A stretch of DNA of 13,790 nucleotides, taken from the NCBI GenBank assembly GCA_022428035.1, contig JAKMDG010000085.1:1-13790 (forward strand), written 5' to 3'. Position numbers and translations under genes: made by a program. Of the stretch, positions 7,319 to 13,790 are shown piece by piece; within the stretch, counting starts at the first letter, position 1; each line of letters begins with the position of its first letter. Origin of the DNA: Longimicrobiales bacterium. GTDB lineage: Bacteria; Gemmatimonadota; Gemmatimonadetes; Longimicrobiales; Gaopeijiaceae. The notes under the pieces were generated by a model, which had not been told where the DNA came from, ran no database searches, and saw only the letters and a list, made by a program, of their open reading frames with translations.

Positions 7319-8986
7319 TTATCGTCCGCGAGGCATCGGTCCGCGTGCCGAGCCTTCCCAATCAGGGTCCGCAGCGCCGATGAAGGTTCTGGTATCGGGA
7401 TCGTACTGGATCCCGTGTATGCGACCGAAGGCTCCGGTGCGTGGCTGACCGTTGATGTCGAGCCCGAGGGCCTCCATCTGAGCGATCTCGCCATCAGTCC
7501 AGCCGATCCCAGGCGATGTTTCTGCATTCAGCCCACCACCAAAACCGCCTGCGACCCGGGGTTCTGCCAGCGCATGCGGAAGCTCCATGCCGAAGTCGAT
7601 GACGCGCGTGATCGCGTGTACGACGGCCGGCGGAATCATGCCTCCGCCGGCACCGCCGAGCACGAGCACGACTTCCCCGTCTTTCATGACGATGAACGGG
7701 CAGATGTTCGATCGAGCGCGCATGCCTGGCTGGGTCATGGTACCGAGGTAACCGCCGAGCGTGGAGGCATGCAGGAAGCCGAGGCCCGGAGTGACGACCT
7801 TCGAGCCCATGTTCGGACCGAGCGTCTGGGTCAGCGAGACGAACATCCCGTTTGCGTCCGCCGTGGAAAGATGGGTCGTATGGCCGCCATAGAGGTCGCC
7901 CCGCTCTTCGAGCTCGGGCATCGGAGCCCACGCCTGTTCGGGCTGCTGCCCGGGCGCAGCGATATCGGCTGCAACCTGACGAGCATACTCCTTTGACGTA
8001 GCCCGAACGGCGGCAGAGTCCGGTCCGAGCAGGGCCAGTTCACGCTGAGCCATACGCAATGACTGACCGGTGATCGCGAACCATTCCGCCTCGGTCATCG
8101 AACCGGGGTCGAAGGTCTCCATGACCTGAAGTGCCTGAATGGCCAGCACACCTGCGGCGGGCACATCGGTCCCGATGATGTCGTAGCCGCGATAGGTCCC
8201 TCGCACGATGCGGCTGTCCTCGGCCTCGTACTGCGCGAGGTCTTCGAAGTCGACCACCGCCCCGTTAGCCCGGAAGTCAGCGGCCATCGCCTCAGCGATC
8301 TCCCCTCGATAGAACACCTCGTGCCCTCCGACCATGATCTTGCGCAGCGTCTCTGCGTACTCTGGCTGGACGAGGGTCTCACCCGCGCGGTAGGGCGAAC
8401 CGTCCCCTTTGTAGTAAGTGGCTGCGGTCCCGGGGAACTGGAGTGCCTGCTCGGCGCCACCTGCCTGTCTCGCGGCGTCACCCTGCAGGAGACGGAAGCC
8501 GTTCTCGGCGTACTCGATCGCGGGTGCCATGACACGAGCCAGCGGGAGTGAGCCGTGTTCCTCATGTAGCTTCAGAAGGCCAGCGGCGGCCCCGGGGATG
8601 CCGATGACCGCGTAACCGAACGAGGCTCGTGGCGCCGTCTCGTGGTCGTAGTCCCACGGTGCCTGGGTCGTACCATCGATACCGTGGAATTCGCCCTCCG
8701 GCGTTCGGACCAGGATCTGGTTTCGTCCTCCGATCGAGTTCATCGTCGGCTCGACCACGGCGATCGCGAAGCCCGCGGCGACGGCCGCATCGGCGGCGTT
8801 TCCGCCCAGTTCGAGCATGCGTACCCCGGCGTCCGTGGCGAGCGGATGAGCGGCGCTCACCATGCCGGCGTCCGAGCGCCCGCTCTGCCCGACTGACTGG
8901 GCAGACGCTCGTGACGGCAGGGAGACGAGGGTGACCGGCAGGAGGAAGACGGTCAGCAGAGCAGTGGCGGTTCGAAGGAGGCGCAT
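7319..8986 (-). CDS. Gamma-glutamyltransferase-like Ntn-hydrolase, exported
   Basis: The 555-residue product covers the whole gamma-glutamyltransferase fold. Residues 1-29 are a signal peptide ending in RASA-Q, so it acts in the periplasm. Family enzymes cleave themselves before a Thr that becomes the nucleophile. Here this is Thr370 in GGHTTHLS (367-374), giving a large subunit of about 340 residues and a small one of 186, both near family size. GGNAADAAVA (61-70) and GGAGG (444-448, the oxyanion-hole GSPGG position) are conserved. Several substrate-binding positions differ from E. coli Ggt: its Arg114 region is GIDGTTQAP here, with no Arg, the GGGGF loop is GGRNQ, and the Ser462-Ser463 pair is Ser426-Asn427. 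It may therefore act on gamma-glutamyl compounds bound differently, or on another amide. The ATG at 8986 is the first plausible start, with AGGA about 15 bases upstream. The next gene begins 20 bases after the stop. Confidence 0.9.
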   Translation of the reverse strand: MRLLRTATALLTVFLLPVTLVSLPSRASAQSVGQSGRSDAGMVSAAHPLATDAGVRMLELGGNAADAAVAAGFAIAVVEPTMNSIGGRNQILVRTPEGEFHGIDGTTQAPWDYDHETAPRASFGYAVIGIPGAAAGLLKLHEEHGSLPLARVMAPAIEYAENGFRLLQGDAARQAGGAEQALQFPGTAATYYKGDGSPYRAGETLVQPEYAETLRKIMVGGHEVFYRGEIAEAMAADFRANGAVVDFEDLAQYEAEDSRIVRGTYRGYDIIGTDVPAAGVLAIQALQVMETFDPGSMTEAEWFAITGQSLRMAQRELALLGPDSAAVRATSKEYARQVAADIAAPGQQPEQAWAPMPELEERGDLYGGHTTHLSTADANGMFVSLTQTLGPNMGSKVVTPGLGFLHASTLGGYLGTMTQPGMRARSNICPFIVMKDGEVVLVLGGAGGGMIPPAVVHAITRVIDFGMELPHALAEPRVAGGFGGGLNAETSPGIGWTDGEIAQMEALGLDINGQPRTGAFGRIHGIQYDPDTRTFIGAADPDWEGSARGPMPRGR

Positions 8987-9245
8987 GAACAGGTCAGTCC
9001 TGAGACGTGGGAATCACGATCTGATGGTACCGTGCCGCGGCCCGACGAGCACGCCCTCCCTCGCGAATCCGATCACCGGTGCCTGGGCGCCTCGATTCAC
9101 GTGGAGATCGTTCGGTCGTGCTGCACCGCCTGGCTGCCGTCGTTGTCCCGACTCATTGATGACCCTGCGAGCCAAGCAGCTCTCCCCCATCTTCTCGACG
9201 GTGTTCATGCAGCTGACCTGACTCTCTGACCCGGGAACCTGATTC
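8987..9245. other. Divergent intergenic region with an unconvincing 77-codon ORF
   Basis: This region separates the start of the glutamyltransferase-like gene (minus) from the start of the nucleoside transporter (plus) and should hold both promoters. I saw no convincing -35/-10 pair, riboswitch or operator. A minus-strand frame from ATG 9247 to the stop at 9014 could encode 77 residues. It has no signal peptide, no recognisable domain and no clear ribosome-binding site. The same frame stays open well into the antisense of the transporter, which argues for chance openness in GC-rich DNA. I do not call it a gene, but the region is long for this compact window. Confidence 0.4.
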
Positions 9246-10553
9246 ATGATGCTCGATGCGCGTCTGCGAGCGGCTCTGGGCCTGATTCTGATCCTTGCCA
9301 TCGCCTGGGCGTTCTCGACCGATCGCGAGAAGGTGTCGTGGCGCCTGGTCGGGTGGGGGCTGGCGCTCCAGATCGGCTTCGCTCTACTCGTGCTCCGAAC
9401 GTCCGTAGGCGTAGCGGCGTTCGACGCCCTCAACCATGTCGTGCATGCTGTGCTCGGGTACGGTACGGAGGGCGGGCGCTTCGTGTTCGGTAATCTGGTA
9501 GGAAGTGAAGTCCCGGTCGGTACGCTCGGATCGGACGGGACCTTCAGTGCGACCGATGGAATGGCAGCAGAGACCGGCGCGTTCTTCGCCTTCCGGATTC
9601 TGCCGAACATCATCTTTGTCTCGGCTCTGATGACGGTGCTGTACCACCTGGGGATCATGCAGAGAGTGGTGCGTGGCGTGGCGTGGACGATGCAGCGCAC
9701 GATGCGCACGTCGGGGGCGGAAACGCTGTGCACAGCTACGAACATCTTCGTCGGCATGATGGAGTCGCCTCTGGTCGTGAAGCCCTACGTCGAGCGCATG
9801 ACGGAGTCCGAGTTGATGGCGATCATGACCGCCGGCCTCGCGACCATCTCAGGTACGGTCCTCGCGGCGTATGCCGGAATGCTTCTTCCCTATCAGCCCG
9901 ACGCCGCAGGGCACCTCATCGCGGCCTCGGTGATGTCGGCCCCGGCGGCGCTCGTGATGGCCAAGCTGCTCGTGCCAGAAACGGGCGAGCCGGTCTCCAC
10001 CGGGTCGCTTACCGAGGACCTGGAGCGACCCGACGTCAACGTAATCGACGCGGCGGCACGAGGGGCTGCCGAAGGACTTCGCCTGGCGCTGGTCGTGGGA
10101 GCGATGCTGATCGCGTTCATCGCCCTGGTGGCGATGATCAATGGTCTTCTCGGCTGGGTGGGCGCGATGTTCGGTACGCCGGGCATTACCCTGGAGGGGA
10201 TACTGGGCGCCGCCCTCGCGCCCGTGGCGTGGATGCTTGGAATTCCCTGGGCGGACGCGGGGCTGATCGGTCGCATGATTGGCGTCGACTTCGTCCTGAA
10301 CGAGTTCGTCGCGTACGTGCAGTTGTCGAACGAGCTCAGTAACGGCGCGTCCGTCGATCCCCGGTCCCTGGTCATCGGGATCTACGCATTGACCACCTTT
10401 GCAAACTTCGGCTCGGTTGCCATGACCCTGGCCGGACTCGGAGAGATTGCACCGTCCCGAAGACACGATCTCGCTCGACTGGGATTCAAGGCGATGGCCG
10501 CAGGACTCATGGCGTCTCTCGCGACTGCTGCAGTGGCGGGAATTCTGGTCTGA
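9246..10553 (+). CDS. Concentrative nucleoside transporter (CNT/NupC family)
   Basis: This 435-residue inner-membrane protein matches the CNT family, which imports nucleosides with Na+ or H+. A stop codon lies immediately upstream in frame, so translation begins at ATG 9246 or at 9249. Hydrophobic segments run at 8-24, 35-50, 113-133, 190-213, 225-242, 275-300, 315-335, 374-395 and 413-434. Compared with the Vibrio cholerae CNT structure, the ribose-binding residues are kept: Glu353 in NEFVAY, Asn387 and Ser390 in FANFGS, with Phe385 and Val205 also aligned. The base-binding hairpin differs. Gly153-Gln154-Thr155-Glu156 of vcCNT corresponds to Gly170-Met171-Met172-Glu173 here, losing the Gln and Thr that contact the base. 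Transport of nucleosides, or of modified ones, is likely, but specificity may be unusual. The co-chaperonin gene follows after 50 bases on the same strand. Confidence 0.92.
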   Translation: MMLDARLRAALGLILILAIAWAFSTDREKVSWRLVGWGLALQIGFALLVLRTSVGVAAFDALNHVVHAVLGYGTEGGRFVFGNLVGSEVPVGTLGSDGTFSATDGMAAETGAFFAFRILPNIIFVSALMTVLYHLGIMQRVVRGVAWTMQRTMRTSGAETLCTATNIFVGMMESPLVVKPYVERMTESELMAIMTAGLATISGTVLAAYAGMLLPYQPDAAGHLIAASVMSAPAALVMAKLLVPETGEPVSTGSLTEDLERPDVNVIDAAARGAAEGLRLALVVGAMLIAFIALVAMINGLLGWVGAMFGTPGITLEGILGAALAPVAWMLGIPWADAGLIGRMIGVDFVLNEFVAYVQLSNELSNGASVDPRSLVIGIYALTTFANFGSVAMTLAGLGEIAPSRRHDLARLGFKAMAAGLMASLATAAVAGILV

Positions 10554-10554
10554 C

Positions 10555-10567
10555 GCGAGCTTCTCGC
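10555..10567 (+). terminator. Weak hairpin after the nucleoside transporter gene
   Basis: GCGAG and CTCGC pair around a CTT loop just after the stop codon at 10553. They are followed by a pyrimidine-rich TTCATTCTC stretch. A 5-bp stem with an interrupted T-run would be a leaky terminator at best. The co-chaperonin gene starts 36 bases later, so the two genes may still share an mRNA. Confidence 0.25.
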
Positions 10568-10603
10568 TTCATTCTCAGGTTCCAACGTCCGGTCTGGGCG
10601 AGC

Positions 10604-10993
10604 ATGTCAGATTCCAGGAAACGTCTCATCGTCGTGGGCGACCGCGTCCTGATTCAACCTCAAGAGGGTGAGGATCGGACCAAGGTCGGGCTCTATCTCC
10701 CTCCCACTGCGGTGGACAACCAGGCCGTTCAGGGTGGAACGGTCATGGCGACCGGGCCCGGCAACCCCGTCTCTGCTCCAACGGAGCTCGATGAAGAGCC
10801 GTGGAAGATCGGAGGGGCGCCGGGCGAGCCGCGATACGTTCCGCTTCAGGCGCGCATCGGGGACTACGCAATCTTTTTCCGGCGTGCTGCGGTCGAGATC
10901 ACCTTTGAAGATGAGCATTATCTCGTGGTTCCGCAGGCTGCGATTCTGACCCTCGTCCGTGAAGACGAGGAACTGGAAGACCTGGGCTTCTGA
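10604..10993 (+). CDS. GroES-like co-chaperonin with an insertion and an acidic tail
   Basis: The 129-residue product is a Cpn10/GroES relative, a heptameric lid that caps the GroEL chamber in the cytoplasm. Residues 8-19 form the first strand (VGDRVLIQP). Residues 22-40 match the mobile loop that binds GroEL (DRTKVGLYLPPTAVDNQ), with the Leu-Tyr-Leu hydrophobic triplet and the PxTA step. Residues 78-119 match the C-terminal barrel (VPLQARIGDYAIFFR, then YLVVPQAAILTLVRE). Standard GroES is about 97 residues. Here an insertion of roughly 20 residues (about 54-76, Pro/Glu/Gly-rich) replaces the short roof hairpin, and residues 119-127 form an acidic tail (REDEELEDL). No groEL is in the window, so this is probably a solitary or second co-chaperonin. 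Its stop codon apparently overlaps the start of the RNA methyltransferase, suggesting coupled translation. The ATG at 10604 has only a weak ribosome-binding site. Confidence 0.88.
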   Translation: MSDSRKRLIVVGDRVLIQPQEGEDRTKVGLYLPPTAVDNQAVQGGTVMATGPGNPVSAPTELDEEPWKIGGAPGEPRYVPLQARIGDYAIFFRRAAVEITFEDEHYLVVPQAAILTLVREDEELEDLGF

Positions 10994-12474
10994 CGCCTCG
11001 ACGCAGGAGGCGTAAACCTCCGCGCGAGCGGACGGTCGACCTCGAACGCTACCGGTCGTTCATCGACGACTGGAGTGCGTTTTCCACCGCGGCTCAACGC
11101 CCCGAGCCTACGGTCTTCCGTGCTCGCGAAGGTCGGATTGCCGAGGCCGCACTTCTGGACCGGCTGCGGGCGCGTGGCTTCACGACGCAGTCGGTGGCTG
11201 GTCTCAGGGGCTTTCACCAGGTGATCTCCGGTCCGGGCCGGCTGTCGGCTACGGCTGAGCACTGGCTGGGACTTCTGTACGTGCAACAGGCGTCGACCGG
11301 GGTGGCGGCTCCAGCGCTCGGTCCTCTGCCTGGAGAGCACGTGCTCGACCTCTGCTCCGCGCCCGGCGGGAAGACGTTGCACATGGCCGAGCTCATGAAC
11401 GACTCGGGGTGCATCGTGGCCTCGGAGCTCAGCGAGCCTCGTATCCGCGGGCTCCTGGGCAACGTGTACCGGCTTGGACATTCGAACATACTGGTGACCG
11501 CCGGCGACGGACGGGAGTTTCCAACGGGGGCGACCTTCGACCGCGTGCTGGTAGATGCACCCTGCTCGGGTGAGGGAACACTGCGACGAGGGGGTGGTCA
11601 GGCACCGAACCAGTCTGCCTCATTCCTCGGGTACGTGACTCAGGCCCAGCGTGAGCTGCTCGAGCGAGCCATCGAAGTGACACGGCCGGGCGGTGTGGTT
11701 TTGTACGTGACCTGCACCTTTGCGCCCGAAGAGAATGAGGCGGTAGTCAGTGATGCGTTGACGCGCCTGCCGGTCGAGCTCGAACCTCTCCACCTGCCCG
11801 TCCCACATGCACGGGGCCTGACGGAGTTCGAAGGAGTCCGCTTCGATCCCCGACTCGAAGGTGCAGCGCGCATCTACCCCCACCATCTCGACTCAGGTGG
11901 CCTTTTTCTCGCTCGACTCCGCAAGCTGGATGACGGGAAGGACCTGTCGTTTCGTGAGCCGGTTCCGTTGGCCTTCCCCGGTGACGAGCGGGCGCAGGAT
12001 GAGGCGGAGGAGACGCTCGCCATGGCCCTTGAAGAGCTTCGCACCCGTTACGGGGCAGGCTCAGGTCTGGACCACCTCAAATGGACCTTCCGCGGTGGAC
12101 GCGCCTGGTTTCACACCCTCGACGCGTGGCCACTTCCTGCATGGGAGCAGGGCCGCTGGCGCGCCATCTCCGCCGGGATCAGGGGGATCGACTTTGATAC
12201 CCGGGGCCGTCCCCGGCCGTCCAACGATCTGCTTCGACTCCATGGGGATCGTGTGGCGGGACGTGTGGTCGACGTGGACGAAGACGAGATGCTCGCACTT
12301 CTGGCGAAGAAGACGCTGTCGACGAGCGAGGAGGAGCGAGGTCCGATCAGTATCCGACACGCTGGCGACGTGGTGGGACGAGGGGCGGTGACCGTCGACG
12401 GCCTGAAGAGTGAGATCCCCAAGGCGCGGGCGGCGGACTACCTGCGGGCGTTTTCGGGGGCAGCCGGCTCCTAG
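10990..12474 (+). CDS. RsmB/RsmF-family rRNA or tRNA m5C methyltransferase
   Basis: This gene encodes an S-adenosylmethionine-dependent RNA cytosine-C5 methyltransferase of the NOL1/NOP2/Sun family. Numbered from a CTG at 10990, the product has 494 residues. Residues 17-110 resemble the family's N-terminal domain (DLERYRSFIDDW, then LLDRLRARGF). The SAM motif is VLDLCSAPGGKT (118-129). DAPCSGEG (189-196) carries Cys192, and YVTCTFAPEENE (239-250) carries the catalytic Cys242. The C-terminal 160 residues look like the RsmF-type RNA-binding extension. No ATG, GTG or TTG lies in frame before GTG 11194, which would delete 68 clearly homologous residues, so a CTG overlapping the groES stop (CTGA) is the best candidate. 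It starts at the groES end and shares its CTAG stop with the convergent Nudix gene. Whether the target is 16S rRNA, 23S rRNA or tRNA cannot be told from sequence. Confidence 0.85.
   Translation: MTPRRRRRKPPRERTVDLERYRSFIDDWSAFSTAAQRPEPTVFRAREGRIAEAALLDRLRARGFTTQSVAGLRGFHQVISGPGRLSATAEHWLGLLYVQQASTGVAAPALGPLPGEHVLDLCSAPGGKTLHMAELMNDSGCIVASELSEPRIRGLLGNVYRLGHSNILVTAGDGREFPTGATFDRVLVDAPCSGEGTLRRGGGQAPNQSASFLGYVTQAQRELLERAIEVTRPGGVVLYVTCTFAPEENEAVVSDALTRLPVELEPLHLPVPHARGLTEFEGVRFDPRLEGAARIYPHHLDSGGLFLARLRKLDDGKDLSFREPVPLAFPGDERAQDEAEETLAMALEELRTRYGAGSGLDHLKWTFRGGRAWFHTLDAWPLPAWEQGRWRAISAGIRGIDFDTRGRPRPSNDLLRLHGDRVAGRVVDVDEDEMLALLAKKTLSTSEEERGPISIRHAGDVVGRGAVTVDGLKSEIPKARAADYLRAFSGAAGS
11005..11022 (+). 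promoter_or_regulatory. AGGAGG locked in a small hairpin at the methyltransferase start
   Basis: A perfect AGGAGG (11005-11010) can pair with CCTCC (11018-11022) through GGAGG, with a seven-base spacer CGTAAAC whose last C allows minor rearrangement. No start codon follows at proper spacing in the methyltransferase frame; the codons after it are CGT, AAA, CCT and CCG. It may be a decoy or regulatory ribosome-binding site, or may mark a sequence error near the true start. Confidence 0.35.
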
Positions 12475-12860
12475 TGGTCTGTCGACGCGCGATACCACGT
12501 CACGAAGGCCTGATCCGCTGGCGCGAGCGGGAGTGAGGCCATGGACTCCGGCGTGAGCCACGCGAGCTCGGAGTGCTCGAGTGCGATCGGGTCACCGGTG
12601 GCCTCTACCGGGTAAAACTCGATGACAAATGGGGAGGAGCCGTCCTGCACGGTGTGCAGCCTTGTGCCGAACTCGGTCACGGAGAGCGCCAACTCTTCGG
12701 CGAGCTCCCGTCGCGCGGCGTCCGCAGGCGTCTCACCCTCGTCGATCTTCCCGCCCGGAAACTCCCACATGCCCCCATGGCGCTTCTCATCGGGTCGCCG
12801 GCCGAGCAGGAGCCTGTCTCCCCGACGGATCACGGCAGCGACGACCCGGATCGGGGTCAC
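12471..12860 (-). CDS. MutT-type Nudix hydrolase
   Basis: The 129-residue product is a Nudix hydrolase of MutT type, probably a cytoplasmic (d)NTP pyrophosphohydrolase that removes oxidised nucleotides such as 8-oxo-dGTP. The Nudix box Gx5Ex7REUxEExGU is seen at 37-59 (G, KIDEG, E, seven residues, RELAEELAL). The metal-binding Glu residues at 52, 55 and 56 are present, and the usual Gly near the end is Ala58. The upstream MWEFPGGK (31-38) and RRPDEKRHGG (21-30) are typical of MutT. The frame is open upstream to 12947, but the GTG at 12860 is chosen. It gives the usual MutT N-terminus and overlaps the stop of the upstream transporter as GTGA, a common sign of coupled translation. Its TAG stop lies in the CTAG that also ends the convergent methyltransferase gene. 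Confidence 0.9.
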   Translation of the reverse strand: MTPIRVVAAVIRRGDRLLLGRRPDEKRHGGMWEFPGGKIDEGETPADAARRELAEELALSVTEFGTRLHTVQDGSSPFVIEFYPVEATGDPIALEHSELAWLTPESMASLPLAPADQAFVTWYRASTDH

Positions 12861-13790
12861 TGCAGCCCGATCGCGATGGCGACAGCGATGGACACGCAAC
12901 CGAGGGCGACGAGCGCCAGGTAGAGTGGTGCGGTGAACTTGATCCACTGCTCATAGCGCACGCCGGCGGAGGCCAGAATCGCCATGAGCGCTCCGTTTGT
13001 CGGCGTAACCAGGTCACAGAGCCCGGCTCCGTATTGATACGCGAGTACGATCACCTGCCGCGACAGACCGAGCAGATCGGCCAGAGGTACCAGGATCGGC
13101 ATCGTGAGCACAGCCTGACCGCTTACGCTTGGCACGGGGATGTGGAGCAGCGCCTGACCTACGACCATGCCGAGCGCGGAGGCGAGCTGCGGCAGGCTTT
13201 CAAGAGGAGTGAACATCCCGTTCACGATCGTATCGATGATGCGTCCGTCGGCCAGTACAGTGGAGATCGCGCGAGCGAATCCGATGAGGAGCGCGGCATA
13301 CGCCAGGTCACGGAAGCCTTTCACGTACGCCTCGGCTGTGCCCCCGATACCCAGCTTCGCGATAAGGCCGACGAGGCAGCCCATAATGAAGAACGCGCCG
13401 GACATCTGGTCGAAGTCCCATCCCCAGGACCGCAAGCCAACGACCATCAGGCCGAAGGTCGCCGCGACCATGCCGATGATCACAGTGTCCGTCCTCGTCA
13501 TACTCTCACCCATGTCATCCGACACGGTCGCCTGCTGTGCTGTGCGCGTCGCGGCCGCGTACCTCATCGTCGCACCGATCCACAGCGCGAGCGCGGCGAC
13601 GAGGAATACCATGCGGAACAGTGCCCCTGAAATCGGCTCTACCTCGGCAGCCTGCTGCGCGATGATCACCTGAAACGGGTTGATCGGACTGAACGCGGAC
13701 CCGACGAATGCCGCACCTGCGCTCATGGCGACGGCGACCATGGGCGTGAAGCCGAGGCGTCCCACCAGGATCATGAGGACGGGGATCAGC
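12857..13790 (-). CDS. YfcC/DcuC-like (C4-dicarboxylate anaerobic carrier) transporter, 5' end cut by window edge
   Basis: The frame is open from the right edge (first readable residues LIPVL) to the stop at 12857, giving about 310 C-terminal residues. An ATG at 13774 is internal and not the start. Motifs typical of the YfcC/DcuC (PF03606) family include SAGAAFVGSAFSPINPFQ (about 23-40 of the fragment), VGQALLHIPVPSVSGQA and YQYGAGLCDLVTPTNGALM. The fragment has about eight hydrophobic segments. Family members are inner-membrane secondary transporters for C4-dicarboxylates, amino acids or related anions; the substrate here is unknown. The intact protein should be about 450-500 residues, so roughly 150 N-terminal residues lie outside the window. 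It is followed by the Nudix gene through a GTGA overlap, so both are probably on one mRNA. Confidence 0.85.
   Translation of the reverse strand, partial: LIPVLMILVGRLGFTPMVAVAMSAGAAFVGSAFSPINPFQVIIAQQAAEVEPISGALFRMVFLVAALALWIGATMRYAAATRTAQQATVSDDMGESMTRTDTVIIGMVAATFGLMVVGLRSWGWDFDQMSGAFFIMGCLVGLIAKLGIGGTAEAYVKGFRDLAYAALLIGFARAISTVLADGRIIDTIVNGMFTPLESLPQLASALGMVVGQALLHIPVPSVSGQAVLTMPILVPLADLLGLSRQVIVLAYQYGAGLCDLVTPTNGALMAILASAGVRYEQWIKFTAPLYLALVALGCVSIAVAIAIGLQ

Noticed and set aside
9014..9757. 247-codon minus-strand frame across the start of the nucleoside transporter
   Set aside because: Most of it is antisense to a clear CNT protein; only the part before 9247 is free of a known gene, and it lacks a ribosome-binding site and homology.
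11194..12474. GTG at 11194 as the methyltransferase start
   Set aside because: It would remove 68 residues that match the family's N-terminal domain and would leave an unexplained 200-base gap after groES.
12629..13630. 333-codon plus-strand frame opposite the Nudix and transporter genes
   Set aside because: The minus strand carries a clear Nudix box and YfcC-like membrane motifs; the plus-strand product is an Arg/His/Glu-rich shadow.

Overview
This is a compact, GC-rich bacterial chromosome segment. Its gene content points to a Gemmatimonadota-like, or less likely Acidobacteriota-like, free-living heterotroph: a sortilin/Asp-box protein over 1000 residues long, an ADOP-type (MacB/FtsX-like) permease remnant, an exported gamma-glutamyltransferase-like enzyme paired with an exported protein of a type I associate with these phyla, and a GroES-like protein with an insertion and an acidic tail. 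That placement rests on remembered families; no rRNA or other marker is present.

Layout. 1-1099 (-) is an exported protein of unknown function, cut by the left edge and starting at GTG. 1263-4475 (-) is a large exported Asp-box (sortilin-like) beta-propeller protein. A divergent intergenic region (4476-4656) carries a plausible ECF sigma promoter for 4657-5502 (+), an unusual membrane-anchored acidic protein with an Asp/Phe alternating tract and a Glu-rich coiled coil, followed by a strong hairpin. 5674-6176 (+) is the collapsed remnant of an ABC-transporter permease. 6261-7298 and 7319-8986 (-) form a two-gene unit: a divergent gamma-glutamyltransferase-like Ntn-hydrolase followed by an exported protein of unknown function.

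On the + strand from 9246: a concentrative nucleoside transporter, then a GroES-like co-chaperonin whose stop codon appears to overlap the start of an RsmB/RsmF-type RNA m5C methyltransferase. The methyltransferase meets a MutT-type Nudix hydrolase tail to tail in a shared CTAG. The Nudix gene overlaps (GTGA) the end of a YfcC/DcuC-like transporter that runs off the right edge.

Functional reading: much of the window serves the cell surface and nutrient handling (peptide or glutamyl-compound breakdown, nucleoside and anion uptake). A small cluster serves protein folding, RNA modification and nucleotide-pool sanitation. I did not find a clear defence system, CRISPR array, insertion sequence or tRNA. 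The items most worth a second look are the acidic Asp/Phe coiled-coil protein and its promoter, the methyltransferase lacking a standard start codon after groES, the altered base-recognition motif of the nucleoside transporter, the missing substrate-binding Arg in the glutamyltransferase-like enzyme, and the serially deleted permease pseudogene.
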